Shown here piece by piece: positions 51,039 to 61,181 of a stretch of DNA of 64,000 bases. A program made the position numbers and the translations under genes. The stretch's first letter is position 1, and the number at the start of each line of letters is the position of its first letter. The stretch is from NCBI RefSeq assembly GCF_014642875.1, contig NZ_BMJC01000001.1, positions 103,271 to 167,270 on the forward strand, written 5' to 3'. The stretch is from Puia dinghuensis. GTDB taxonomy: Bacteria > Bacteroidota > Bacteroidia > Chitinophagales > Chitinophagaceae. A model generated the notes under the pieces. That model saw nothing but the letters and a program-made list of their open reading frames with translations. It searched no databases and was not told the origin of the DNA.

Positions 51039-53213
51039 ATGAGTTATAGGTGTAGAAAAGCAATGCCGGCGTTGCTGCTGGCATTTGCTTTCATCATGGA
51101 CGCCGGCGCGGCATATTCACAACCGGCACAAACCGACGACACGCTTTACAGACAGATCAATGCGCGGATAAAGCAAATGACCCTCGAAGAAAAGGTAGGA
51201 ATGCTGCACGCTAATTCCTCCTTCACCTCCGGCGGCATTTCCCGGCTGGGTATACCCGAACTGACCATGAGCGACGGCCCCCACGGGGTCCGCATGGAAC
51301 ATGGCCGCGACTGGCGGACGGATAACGATCACGTGGATGACAGCGCTACTTATCTCCCTACGGGCGTTTGTCTCGCCAGCACCTGGAACCCGGCGCTGGG
51401 CTATGCTTATGGGGCCGTATTGGGAAGCGAGGCCAATGCACGGGGGAAGGATGTTATACTCGGTCCGGGGATCAATATCATCCGTTCGCCGCTGAACGGC
51501 AGGAACTTCGAATACCAGAGTGAAGACCCTTACCTGGTTTCGAGAATGGCAGTAGGCTATATAAAAGGGGTGCAGGACCAGGATGTGTCGGCCTGTGTTA
51601 AACATTTTCTTGCCAACAACCAGGAAACGGAGAGGGGGCGGGTGAATGTCATCATGAGCGAAAGAGCCTTGCGTGAAATATACCTGCCCGGTTTCAAAGC
51701 AGCTGTAACCGAAGGCGGAGTGTATTCGGTAATGGGGGCTTATAATAAGTTCAGGGGCGAATGGTGTACCGAAAACCGGTACCTGGTGAATGACATTCTA
51801 AAAGGAGAATTTAAATTCAAGGGCCTTCTCATGAGCGATTGGGGTGCGGTGCATAATACGCAGGAAGCATTATGGAACGGCACCGACCTTGAAATGGGCA
51901 CCGATCTCATGGGAAGGGCTTATGACAAATTCTTTTTGGGAGATACGGTGATCTCATTGGTTAGGAAGGGCATGATCGACGAAAAGCTGGTTGATGAAAA
52001 GGTGAGGCGCATCTTGTATGTGATGTACAGGATCCACAAATTTGGCGGCAGAAAACCAGGCGCCTTTAGCACGAAAGATCATTTTGCAACTGCCCGTAAA
52101 GTGGCGGAAGAGGGTATTGTGCTCTTAAAGAATGATCATCTCCTGCCGTTGAAGGCATCGGATATAAAAAAGCTGGCGGTGATAGGAGCGAATGCGGTGC
52201 GGCTCCAATCGGAAGGAGGGGGGAGCTCGCAGGTGCGGACCAGGTATGAGATCACCTTGCTGGATGGGTTAAAAAACCTTGCGGGCAATGCGGTCGATAT
52301 TTCGTATTCGCCGGGCTATGCGATCGTCAAAAATGCGGGTATAGACCAGGAACTGATCGACTCGGCAGTGGCGGCGGCCCGGAGGGCCGACGTAGTGGTC
52401 TTCGCCGGCGGTTGGACACATGGTTACAACAACTATTCGTGGACGGATAATGCCTTTGATGCCGAAGGAACCGACAAGCCCGATATGACCCTGCCGTTTG
52501 GACAGGACCAGCTGATTGCAGCCGTCCTGAAAGCCAATCCCAGGACGGTGGTCGTAATGATGGGCGGCGGACCGGTAGATATGACGGCATGGGTGGAAAA
52601 GGCGCCGGCTGTGATACAGGCCTGGTATCCGGGGAGTGAAGGTGGGAATGCATTGGCAGAGATACTGTTCGGAGTGGTAAACCCTTCGGGAAAGCTACCC
52701 ATGACCTTCCCGCGGCGCCTGGCGGAGAGCCCGGCTCATGCATTGGGGCAATTCCCCGGGGATTCCGTCAATGTGCATTATACCGACGACATATTTGTCG
52801 GCTACCGGTATTTCGATACCTGGAAGATACGGCCGCAATTTGCATTTGGCCATGGTCTATCCTATACGACATTTGGCTACTCTGACATGCAGGTTACCGC
52901 CGGCAAACAAGGTGCTACCGTTGGCGTGACGGTTTCCAATACCGGTAGGGTAGCGGGGGCCGAGGTGGTGCAAGTGTATGTCAAGGAAAATGTAAGTGAA
53001 CTAAGAAGACCGGAAAAGGAGCTGAAAGGCTTCGTAAAGGTATTTCTTCGGCCCGGGGAAAGCAGAAAAGTGACCATTTCCCTGAACAGGCAATCGTTCG
53101 AGTATTACAACGACCTGAAAAACAGGTGGGTGCTCGAGCCCGGGGCTTTTACCATTCTATGTGGCAGCGCTTCCGATGATATCCGGATTACAAAGGTGGT
53201 CCGGATAAATTAG
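51039..53213 (+). CDS. GH3 beta-glucosidase-type enzyme
   Basis: 724 residues with a signal peptide. The GH3 two-domain barrel/sandwich is complete: PELTMSDGPHGVR, KHFLANNQETERGRVN, the catalytic nucleophile Asp in LLMSDWGAVH, and the second domain with the fibronectin III-like C-terminus (GAEVVQVYVKENVSELRRPEKELKGF). Such enzymes release terminal glucose (some members xylose) from oligosaccharides in the periplasm. The gene begins 21 nt after the GH5 gene and ends at the third operator copy. Confidence 0.93.
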   Translation: MSYRCRKAMPALLLAFAFIMDAGAAYSQPAQTDDTLYRQINARIKQMTLEEKVGMLHANSSFTSGGISRLGIPELTMSDGPHGVRMEHGRDWRTDNDHVDDSATYLPTGVCLASTWNPALGYAYGAVLGSEANARGKDVILGPGINIIRSPLNGRNFEYQSEDPYLVSRMAVGYIKGVQDQDVSACVKHFLANNQETERGRVNVIMSERALREIYLPGFKAAVTEGGVYSVMGAYNKFRGEWCTENRYLVNDILKGEFKFKGLLMSDWGAVHNTQEALWNGTDLEMGTDLMGRAYDKFFLGDTVISLVRKGMIDEKLVDEKVRRILYVMYRIHKFGGRKPGAFSTKDHFATARKVAEEGIVLLKNDHLLPLKASDIKKLAVIGANAVRLQSEGGGSSQVRTRYEITLLDGLKNLAGNAVDISYSPGYAIVKNAGIDQELIDSAVAAARRADVVVFAGGWTHGYNNYSWTDNAFDAEGTDKPDMTLPFGQDQLIAAVLKANPRTVVVMMGGGPVDMTAWVEKAPAVIQAWYPGSEGGNALAEILFGVVNPSGKLPMTFPRRLAESPAHALGQFPGDSVNVHYTDDIFVGYRYFDTWKIRPQFAFGHGLSYTTFGYSDMQVTAGKQGATVGVTVSNTGRVAGAEVVQVYVKENVSELRRPEKELKGFVKVFLRPGESRKVTISLNRQSFEYYNDLKNRWVLEPGAFTILCGSASDDIRITKVVRIN

Positions 53214-53329
53214 GCGTTTAAACCAATTTTACCCTAAAAATAACAGAATTATACCGTGGGCAGCAACGATTGAACACCTTCATTTGCTAGTTGCTGTACC
53301 CTGTCTGTCCATATATCAAATTATTTTTG
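53213..53329 (+). promoter_or_regulatory. HTCS-type operator and promoter, copy 3 (susC of the second pair)
   Basis: Starting at the GH3 stop, it holds GGCGTTTAAACCAATTTT, ACCCTAAAAATAACAGAATTATACC, ATTTGC, GTTG and TACC (53297-53300), and exactly 21 nt later TATTTTTG (53322-53329), which fully fits the Bacteroidota -7 element TAnnTTTG. The susC start at 53371 lies 41 nt beyond. Because it follows a gene of the same direction, it gives the second sus operon a promoter of its own. Confidence 0.8.
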
Positions 53330-53370
53330 CATTGGTTGCCGATCTTAAATTAAAATCAAGACGATTGCGT

Positions 53371-56300
53371 ATGAAAAAGCAGACTCTCAAAAGAGCGACG
53401 ATTTACTTTGTGTGGTGCGCGCTCATCCTTCTCCTGTTTTGCACCGGCGGAAATGCACAGGCTCCGCCTTCCTCCCTTCAAATTACCGGTAAAGTAGTGG
53501 TCAGTCCGGGCGACAAACCCCTCCAGGGCGCCACTGTCATGATCAAGGGGCGCACTTCGGGCACGCAGACAGACAAAGACGGCCTGTACAGTCTGAGCGC
53601 TAAAGAAGGTGATGTGTTGATTATCAGCTTTGTGGGCTACTCAGCCCAGCAGATTAGGGTAGGCGCCCGGCAGGTGATCAACGTCCGCCTCGAGGTGGAG
53701 GATAAGAGCAAGTTGAATGACGTCGTTGTCATCGGGTATGGAAAGGTTCGCCGCGGGGATGTGACCGGGTCGATTTCTTCTCTCTCCGGCGCGGAGCTGA
53801 TGAAGACCCAGCCGGCAACTTTCGATCAGGCCCTTCAGGGAAAAGTCGCGGGCGTAGTGGTACAGCAGGTGTCGGGACAACCCGGCGGCGGCGTATCCAT
53901 TCAAATACGGGGCGTGTCTTCGATAAGTGGCTCCAATTCACCGTTATATGTTATAGATGGGGTTATTATTCCTCCCGTCAACGACCCTGGTAGCGGTTCT
54001 AATCCGTTAAACACGATCAATCCTGCTGAAATAGAATCGATAGATGTGCTGAAAGACGCTTCTGCGACTGCCATATACGGGTCGCAGGCAACCAATGGGG
54101 TCATTGTAATTACTACGAAGAGAGGCAGAGCAGCGGCGCCCCAGATAAATTATGATCTCTATGCCGGATACCAGGAGTTACCCAAGAGACTCCCGACCAT
54201 GAATCTGCGGCAGTTTGCCACTTTTATTAATGACCGGGCACAAGTATGGGGCTTCGGCGCCAGACCCGAATTTGCGAATGCGAAATACTTAGGCGCCGGT
54301 ACCGACTGGCAAAAAGAATTGTTCCGGAAAGCACCGGAAATGAATCATACCATTTCTGTAAGCGGTGGTGATGCCAAGACCCAGTATCTATTATCGGGCT
54401 CTTATTTCGAGCAACAAGGAATGGCGCTTGGCTCGGATTTTCAACGATTTTCGGTGCGGCTGAATCTGGATAATAAGACCACCAATTGGCTAAAAGTAGG
54501 AACCAGTCTTCAACTGGCGCATGTTTACGAAAATCTGAATACGACTGCCTCCAGCGTGATCAGCTCTGCACTGAATCTTACACCCGATGTTCCGGTACAG
54601 AACCCCGATGGCTCCTGGGGCGGTGTAACCAACACCAGCGGCTGGGTGAGTGGGGTCGTCAACCCGGTGGCAATAGCACAAATTGTCAAAAACCAAAAGA
54701 AGAGAAATCAGGTATTTGGCAATGTGTATGCCGAGATACAATTTTATAAAGATCTGTCATTGCGAAACGAAGTATCCGGCAATTTCGATTTTAATACACA
54801 GGATAATTTTACGCCTACGTATACTTTTGGTAAAGTTGTTAATGGCACCAACTTCGGCTCCACGGCTATCAACCAGAACATTTATACGGTGATACGCAAT
54901 TACCTGACGTATAATCACTATTTCAGTAATTTTAGTCTCAATGCATTAGCAGGGCATGAAGCGCAGTCGTCCAATTTCGAAAATGCCGGTGGCCAACGAT
55001 CGAATTTCCCTTCCAACAATGTGCAGGCCCTTAATGCCGGCGATGCTACCACAGCCAAAAACTCGGGCGACAATGGACTCGGTTCTTCACAGGAATCCTA
55101 TTTCGGTCGCATCAACTTTTCCTGGGATGATAAATATCTGATCACCGGTAATCTGCGGAACGATGGTTCATCTAATTTTCCGGCCCGTAACCGTTGGGTT
55201 ACTACCTATTCGGGGGCATTTGCCTGGAAGATCAATAATGAGGCGTTTCTGAAACCTATAACTGTTATTAATGAATTGAAATTGAGGCTTGGTTATGGAC
55301 TTACCAACAACCAGGGCATACCGGGCAACACCTTCGTAACGCAACTCCAAACAGTGGCTAATGGCTTGTCGGGTATAGCACAGTATCAAAGCAATCTCGC
55401 AAATCCCAATGTAACATGGGAAAAGACAAATTACTATAATGCAGGCCTGGATGCAACGTTGCTTAATGGCCGGCTAAGTTTTTCAGTAGATGCTTACTAC
55501 CGTAAAACGGACGGGCTTTTATTAAAGGTTCCGCTGCCGATATACTCCGGTACTTCCGCCGGTTATTCCCCGGGATCGATGGCGGCGCCCTATGTCAATG
55601 TCGGTGCTGTCAGCAATAAAGGGTTCGACTTCAGGATCAGTTCTACCAACCTCAATTATAAAAATTTTACATGGAAAACCGATGTCACCGTATCGCGTAA
55701 TATCAATAAAGTACTCAATTTAGGTGCCGGAGATCAGGCCAACTTAAGCCAAAAGTCCTATGTGATCAACGATATCGTCGAAAAGACGGTGGTGGGTCAG
55801 CCCATCGGCGAGTTTTATGGCTATATATTCGATGGAATATTTGCAAAACCAGCAGATTTCCAAAAGCATGCCCTGCCGGTCGACCAGAGTGGCAAGGCTT
55901 ATCCGATTTCTCCGGCGGGCGGGGGGATCTGGTACGGCGACCGGAAGTTTAAGGATTTGAATGGCGACGGTGTTATCGACACAAAAGACCAGACCTTTTT
56001 GGGCTCTCCCATTCCCAAATTCCAATTCGGGATCAATAATACCTTTTTCTACAAAAATTTCGACCTGAATATTTTCTTTAGCGGCAGCGTCGGCAACAAG
56101 ATATTCAATGAGTTGGCCGTAGCCCAGACCAATTCGCAAAATAATACCAACTATTTTTCATCGGTATTGAATTATGCACGATTGGCTTTGATAAACCCCA
56201 ATGGCTCTGCATCCGATGTCAACAATGTATATGTTACCAACCCGAATACGCATGTTGTAGGATTGAGGAACGATAATACCAACGGTAATAACCGTTCTTC

Positions 56301-56565
56301 CAATTTGTTTATCGAAGACGGTTCATTCCTGCGGTGCAAAAACATAACATTGGGTTATAAACTGCCGCCAACTGTCTTGTCGGCAATGCACTTGCAGACA
56401 TTCCGGGTATTTGCTACTGTGTCCAACGCATTCATCATTACCAAATATTCGGGCATGGATCCCGAGATCGGATCATGGAATCCCCTCCAGGCAGGTTGGG
56501 ACCAGGGATATTACCCTCAGTCAAGAATATATACTGTTGGTGCAAACATCACATTTGCTAAATAA
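53371..56565 (+). CDS. SusC-like TonB-dependent glycan transporter (pair 2)
   Basis: 1064 residues from MKKQTLKRATIYFVWCALILLLF. The layout is as in the first SusC: regulatory-like domain (QITGKVVVSPGDKPLQGATVMIKGR), DVVVIGYGKV, plug (ALQGKVAGVVVQQVSGQPGGG, YVIDGVIIPP, DVLKDASATAIYGSQATNGVIVITTK) and barrel to SRIYTVGANITFAK. The upstream in-frame ATG (53284) lies in the operator copy and is not used. Sequence differs enough from SusC-1 to suggest different ligands or chain lengths. Confidence 0.96.
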   Translation: MKKQTLKRATIYFVWCALILLLFCTGGNAQAPPSSLQITGKVVVSPGDKPLQGATVMIKGRTSGTQTDKDGLYSLSAKEGDVLIISFVGYSAQQIRVGARQVINVRLEVEDKSKLNDVVVIGYGKVRRGDVTGSISSLSGAELMKTQPATFDQALQGKVAGVVVQQVSGQPGGGVSIQIRGVSSISGSNSPLYVIDGVIIPPVNDPGSGSNPLNTINPAEIESIDVLKDASATAIYGSQATNGVIVITTKRGRAAAPQINYDLYAGYQELPKRLPTMNLRQFATFINDRAQVWGFGARPEFANAKYLGAGTDWQKELFRKAPEMNHTISVSGGDAKTQYLLSGSYFEQQGMALGSDFQRFSVRLNLDNKTTNWLKVGTSLQLAHVYENLNTTASSVISSALNLTPDVPVQNPDGSWGGVTNTSGWVSGVVNPVAIAQIVKNQKKRNQVFGNVYAEIQFYKDLSLRNEVSGNFDFNTQDNFTPTYTFGKVVNGTNFGSTAINQNIYTVIRNYLTYNHYFSNFSLNALAGHEAQSSNFENAGGQRSNFPSNNVQALNAGDATTAKNSGDNGLGSSQESYFGRINFSWDDKYLITGNLRNDGSSNFPARNRWVTTYSGAFAWKINNEAFLKPITVINELKLRLGYGLTNNQGIPGNTFVTQLQTVANGLSGIAQYQSNLANPNVTWEKTNYYNAGLDATLLNGRLSFSVDAYYRKTDGLLLKVPLPIYSGTSAGYSPGSMAAPYVNVGAVSNKGFDFRISSTNLNYKNFTWKTDVTVSRNINKVLNLGAGDQANLSQKSYVINDIVEKTVVGQPIGEFYGYIFDGIFAKPADFQKHALPVDQSGKAYPISPAGGGIWYGDRKFKDLNGDGVIDTKDQTFLGSPIPKFQFGINNTFFYKNFDLNIFFSGSVGNKIFNELAVAQTNSQNNTNYFSSVLNYARLALINPNGSASDVNNVYVTNPNTHVVGLRNDNTNGNNRSSNLFIEDGSFLRCKNITLGYKLPPTVLSAMHLQTFRVFATVSNAFIITKYSGMDPEIGSWNPLQAGWDQGYYPQSRIYTVGANITFAK

Positions 56566-56591
56566 GGCAATCACTAAGAAAACGCATTATT

Positions 56592-58172
56592 ATGAAATCG
56601 ATCAATAAAATAACGATCTTTTTGCTATTGGCGGCAGCAGCGGCGGGATGCAAAAAGAGCTTTTTGGATCGTCCGTCGACCTCGCAGATAAGTTCTGCTA
56701 CTTTTTACAAAACCACATCCGATCTGCGGCTTGCTACGGCCAGCCTGTATGGCGGTTCGGAGTGGTGGCAATGGCACAATGGAGCTTTGTTGCCGTTTGG
56801 CGACGTAATGAGCGGAAATGCTTATTTCCCGTGGTATGGCGACCTGGTTCAGTTGTATACACGTACTATAACAGGGCAGAATGGCATTGTGTCAAGTGGT
56901 TGGACAGGTCTGTACAATGTGATAGCGCAATGTAATACGGTGATCAATGCGATAGAACAACAGGCCTCTTCATCTATTTCCGCCACCGATAAAAATGCAG
57001 CCATCGGCGAAGCAAAGTTCGTTCGCGCAGTTGCGTACTACCATCTGGCAGTGTTGTGGGGTGCTGTGCCTATTATCGAGGATAATAGTAAACTGATCAA
57101 ACAACCGTTGGTTTACAGGAATACCGTTTCGGACGTATATAAATTCATTGCCAATGACCTGACTTTTGCAGCGCAAAACCTTCCCAATGCCGATGTAGCG
57201 GGACGGGTAACTACCTGGTCGGCGCAAGGAATGCTCGGCAAAGTGTATCTGACGGCGGCGGGTTTGGGGCAAAGTGGCGGCGGCGTACGCGATCAGGCTT
57301 TACTCGACAGCGCCGTAAAATATGCCGGCAATGTGTGTAAGAACAGCGGATTGTCGTTGCTTCCCAGCTATTATAATCTTTTCAGGGCGCAATACAACGA
57401 TAATCCGGAATCGCTATTTGCCCTTCAGTGGACAGCAGGGGTGGGTTATGGCAATGGCAACGATTGGCTAACTTATTCGCCCAGCAACGACATAAATCCT
57501 CTAAAGACGGGTGCATGGACACCTTTAGCGCCAACCTACGACTTATACCAGAACTATACATGGAAAGATACAGTCCGGCGAATAGCTACTTTCATGATGA
57601 ATGGAGATTATTATCCCGAATTGAATGCGGCAGGTGGCGGCTATAAGGCGACTTCAGTGTCAATGAAAAAGCACATCATCGGCAACGAAAAAGATAACAA
57701 TGCGCCGACAATGGATATCTGGTCGTCCATCGAACACAATTCAATTCTCAGATTGGCCGATGTGTACCTGGTATATGCCGAAGCCATTTTGGGCAACAAT
57801 GCCAGCACAACCGACGCTGATGCCCTGTTGTATTTTAACAAAGTGCGAACGAGAGCCGGTGTAGATCCTGCTCCAATGTTGAACATCGACACCCTGCTTC
57901 GGGAAAGAAGGGTCGAATTTGCCTTTGAAGGACAATATTGGCTCGACCTGGTGCGGCTTTCTTATTATAATCCGCAAAAAGCGGTCGGTATCATCAATAA
58001 TCAGCAGCGGATGACATTTAGTTATGATCCTGCTGCTCGTGTAGCCAAGGCAGATACTACCACTCGTCCAGCTATTATTCCTGCAACGATCAGCGCCTTT
58101 ACCTTACAAATACCCGCATCGGAGCTGACGTCTGATCCGAAACTGGCCCAACCGCCGGTGGCCTATTATTAA
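56592..58172 (+). CDS. SusD-like surface glycan-binding lipoprotein (pair 2)
   Basis: 526 residues, lipobox AAGCKKS at the N-terminus. SusD motifs: EAKFVRAVAYYHLAVLWGAVPIIED, FIANDLTFAAQNLPN, WSAQGMLGKVYLTAAG, ILRLADVYLVYAEAI and LRERRVEFAFEGQYWLDLVRL. It pairs with the SusC encoded 26 nt upstream and is followed 24 nt later by the IPT-domain protein gene. Confidence 0.96.
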   Translation: MKSINKITIFLLLAAAAAGCKKSFLDRPSTSQISSATFYKTTSDLRLATASLYGGSEWWQWHNGALLPFGDVMSGNAYFPWYGDLVQLYTRTITGQNGIVSSGWTGLYNVIAQCNTVINAIEQQASSSISATDKNAAIGEAKFVRAVAYYHLAVLWGAVPIIEDNSKLIKQPLVYRNTVSDVYKFIANDLTFAAQNLPNADVAGRVTTWSAQGMLGKVYLTAAGLGQSGGGVRDQALLDSAVKYAGNVCKNSGLSLLPSYYNLFRAQYNDNPESLFALQWTAGVGYGNGNDWLTYSPSNDINPLKTGAWTPLAPTYDLYQNYTWKDTVRRIATFMMNGDYYPELNAAGGGYKATSVSMKKHIIGNEKDNNAPTMDIWSSIEHNSILRLADVYLVYAEAILGNNASTTDADALLYFNKVRTRAGVDPAPMLNIDTLLRERRVEFAFEGQYWLDLVRLSYYNPQKAVGIINNQQRMTFSYDPAARVAKADTTTRPAIIPATISAFTLQIPASELTSDPKLAQPPVAYY

Positions 58173-58196
58173 TTTAAACATCTAAAATATATTATT

Positions 58197-59681
58197 ATGA
58201 AAAATATTTCATATGGCCGCTGGTATTTGTTGCCGCTTTTTATAATGACGGTTGCTTTGCTTCCGGCTTGTAAGAAAAATGCCGGAAGCCCTCCTGTCAT
58301 CACAGGCGTCAGGAACTATGTTGCTGCACCAAATGATACAGTATTTACCAGCCTTGTGGCAAATGGCCAATGGGTGGTTATAACGGGGGTGCATTTACAA
58401 AATCCAATCCAGATAGAATTTGATGGAGTACCGGCTGCTTTCAATAGTGCTTTATTTGCATCGACCAGCGCAGTAGTACAAATACCTGCCATACTGTTCT
58501 CATCGATCGATACCAATCAGCTCTATACTGTAAGGTATATAACACCGGCGGGTACGACAACGTTTCCTTTTAAATTAGGTCCGGCAGCGCCGACTATTAC
58601 CGCCATATCCAATGTCTTTGCCAACCCGGGTGATTCTGTTTTTATTCTCGGTACCAACCTGGTATTGGTTCAACAGTTTTCATATGGGGGGACTGTCATT
58701 TCATCGTTTAGATCAAATAGCGACGGAACTTCGCTTGGCTTTGTCATGCCTGCGCAAACACCCACCGACCAGGTAACAATAACCACCCGGAGCGGCACGG
58801 CTAATTTTAAAATTGTAGCAACTCCGACTATCAGCGGTGTCTCCAATGAAAATGCCAACCCCGGCGATTCGGTCTATATCTATGGTACGTATCTTAAGAA
58901 TATTCAATCGCTGTCTTTTGCGGGTACCACCATTACTTCATTTGCTTCCTCCAGTGATGGAAGCTCGGTCGGTTTTGTTTTGCCATCGCTGACGCAAAGC
59001 GGGCCCGTGTCCATTACGACAAAATTCGGCGCAACAGCGACTGTTTACAACGTGAATGATATTGCGACAGGCGCGATATCGAATTGGGAATGGAGTGGCG
59101 TGTTTAATTGGAAGTGGTGGGGTGGCGCCAGCCTGTACTGCGGTAATCCAAGCAGCGGATGGCCACCATACAATCCTGATTTTAAGGGTAATTCAAGTCA
59201 ATACATGGTGCTGAAGACAAACATCCTGGCCAGTGGCGAAGGAAATACGTATTCTAATTATGCGATACTCATGAATTCAACACAGTGGGTGCCGGCAGCC
59301 CATCTTGGCGACTCGATCAGTAAGTGGGCGTTTAAATTTGAAGCAAGTATCCCCAATGGCTGGAATGGCGGCACGATCGATATTCAAAGCACACTCGGCA
59401 CCTATGTCGCCCGATGGGAACCGTGGCAGGTTTCTTCAACCGCCACGGCGCCGTATGCTACAAAAGGATGGATCACGGTAACCATGCCTTTCACATCCTT
59501 CCGGGCAAAAGACGCTACGCTCGGGGATGGTAAAGGGGCTTCCATATCCAGTTTTGCCGATCTATTGGGGGCTACTGGTAAAAGCGAGTGCACTATGTAT
59601 ATACATAACTATAGCACCTCTTCGACACCCACGGGCTTTTATGGGGCCTTTGATAATTTAAGAGTCGTACAAATTAAATAA
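58197..59681 (+). CDS. Glycan-binding surface lipoprotein with IPT/TIG domains
   Basis: 494 residues with a lipobox (LPACKKN). Three IPT/TIG-like repeats are seen: the first from PPVITGVRNYV, then PTITAISNVFANPGDSVFILGTNL and PTISGVSNENANPGDSVYIYGTYL. The C-terminal half (from about 290) is a tryptophan-rich binding domain (GAISNWEWSGVFNWKWWGG...WNGGTIDIQSTLGTYVARWEPWQ). This fits the SGBP-B-type glycan-binding surface proteins of hemicellulose loci. It catches polysaccharide at the cell surface for the second SusC/SusD pair. Confidence 0.86.
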   Translation: MKNISYGRWYLLPLFIMTVALLPACKKNAGSPPVITGVRNYVAAPNDTVFTSLVANGQWVVITGVHLQNPIQIEFDGVPAAFNSALFASTSAVVQIPAILFSSIDTNQLYTVRYITPAGTTTFPFKLGPAAPTITAISNVFANPGDSVFILGTNLVLVQQFSYGGTVISSFRSNSDGTSLGFVMPAQTPTDQVTITTRSGTANFKIVATPTISGVSNENANPGDSVYIYGTYLKNIQSLSFAGTTITSFASSSDGSSVGFVLPSLTQSGPVSITTKFGATATVYNVNDIATGAISNWEWSGVFNWKWWGGASLYCGNPSSGWPPYNPDFKGNSSQYMVLKTNILASGEGNTYSNYAILMNSTQWVPAAHLGDSISKWAFKFEASIPNGWNGGTIDIQSTLGTYVARWEPWQVSSTATAPYATKGWITVTMPFTSFRAKDATLGDGKGASISSFADLLGATGKSECTMYIHNYSTSSTPTGFYGAFDNLRVVQIK

Positions 59682-59696
59682 TAAAGCAAAGCGAAT

Positions 59697-61181
59697 ATGA
59701 AAACTGTAGTAATGAGAATGGAGATGTTGTATAAAGCGTTTGGGCTATTTATGGCGATTTTAGTTGCTGTTTCCTGCAGGAAAGCTGAAACGGCGGCGTC
59801 ACCGATCACGCTTACCAATATATCGGATACTATACCGGAAAGTGGCGGAACCGTAGCTTTGTCATTTCATAGTAATGCCGCATGGAGTGTCGATACTACC
59901 GGTGCCGGATGGCTTCAACTAAGCCAGACATCGGGCAATAGTGGTGCGGCGACCATCAACTTAACGGCAGCGGCTAATTTGTCGGGCATTAGCCGTTCGG
60001 TTCTCCTAACTGTAAATTTAACCAACGGTGAAAGCAGGCGAATTACAGTGATACAGCTTCCCCCAATTTTTCCATCTTACAATACATCTCCGATTGCCGC
60101 CGATGGAACAGGCACCGGTAGTACAGCTGCTCAAATAGTGGGAAATATTAAATTGGGATGGAATATCGGCAATTCATTGGAAGCCCCTGGCGGTGAAACA
60201 GGATGGGGAAATCCCGTAATCACACAAGCACTCATCGATCTGGTAAAGAACAGCAGGTTCAATGCTATCCGGATCCCGTGTGCATGGAATCAACATGCCG
60301 ATCAAAAGACAGCGGCCATCGATACTGCCTGGATACGCAGGGTCAAAGAAGTAGTGCAATACTGCATTAATGACGGCATGTATATTTTGCTGAATGACCA
60401 TGTTAATGACGGCTGGCTGGATTGTACCGCCACCGGCGCGAGATTGGATACTATCAAAGCAAAACAAAAAGCCTATTGGGAACAGATAGCTACGGCGATG
60501 CGGGATTTTGATGAACATCTGATGTTGGGAAGCGCCAATGAACCGAATGCTACCGACCTGCCTTCCAGCACGCTGCTGGAGAACTATCACCAGATATTTA
60601 TTAATGCCGTTCGCTCCACTGGAGGAAAAAATGCTTTTCGCACGCTGGTAATTCAGGCGCCGAGCACCTCTATCGATCTGGCTGATTATTTCACCGCCGT
60701 ACCGGGGATGCCGGTGGATAAGGTGCCGAACAAGCTGATAATGGAAGTGCATTGGTATACACCTTCTAATTTCTGCCTATTGACATCCGATGCCAGCTGG
60801 GGACCGGAATGGTGTTATTGGGGCGCCAACTACCACTCAACAGATGACATTACAAGGAATGCTACAGCAAACACCGAAGAGGCATATGTCGATAGTTCGT
60901 TGGGATATGTGAAAAGAAGGTTTATAAATAACAATATACCCTTTTTGATTGGTGAATTTGATGCAGCGCGGCATAATGCCACGCTGACGGGTCATCCACA
61001 GGATTCTGTCCTGTCCTTGAATTCCAGATCGCATTTCTTCAGATATCTTACACAAGCCGCCAGGGCAAATGGGATCCCGGCTTTCCTTTGGGACGCTTAC
61101 TATGATCTCATCGACCGGAAGAACAACGTCGTATACGATCAGCAAGCTTTGGATTCTTTAAAAGCGGGTGCGGGGCTATGA
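59697..61181 (+). CDS. Lipoprotein GH5 endoglycanase with BACON domain
   Basis: 494 residues, lipobox AVSCRKA. Residues about 30-120 are a BACON domain (TIPESGGTVALSFHSNAAWSVDTTGAGWLQLSQTSG...). The GH5 domain follows with KLGWNIGNSLEAPG, AIRIPCAWNQH, acid/base Glu in GSANEPN and nucleophile Glu in LIGEFDAA. It resembles the first GH5 in layout (WCYWGANYHSTDDITRNAT occurs in both) and in sequence, but lacks the ricin repeats and T9SS tail. It should be tethered to the outer surface by its lipid, beside SusC/SusD-2. The next gene overlaps by 4 nt (ATGA). Confidence 0.92.
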   Translation: MKTVVMRMEMLYKAFGLFMAILVAVSCRKAETAASPITLTNISDTIPESGGTVALSFHSNAAWSVDTTGAGWLQLSQTSGNSGAATINLTAAANLSGISRSVLLTVNLTNGESRRITVIQLPPIFPSYNTSPIAADGTGTGSTAAQIVGNIKLGWNIGNSLEAPGGETGWGNPVITQALIDLVKNSRFNAIRIPCAWNQHADQKTAAIDTAWIRRVKEVVQYCINDGMYILLNDHVNDGWLDCTATGARLDTIKAKQKAYWEQIATAMRDFDEHLMLGSANEPNATDLPSSTLLENYHQIFINAVRSTGGKNAFRTLVIQAPSTSIDLADYFTAVPGMPVDKVPNKLIMEVHWYTPSNFCLLTSDASWGPEWCYWGANYHSTDDITRNATANTEEAYVDSSLGYVKRRFINNNIPFLIGEFDAARHNATLTGHPQDSVLSLNSRSHFFRYLTQAARANGIPAFLWDAYYDLIDRKNNVVYDQQALDSLKAGAGL

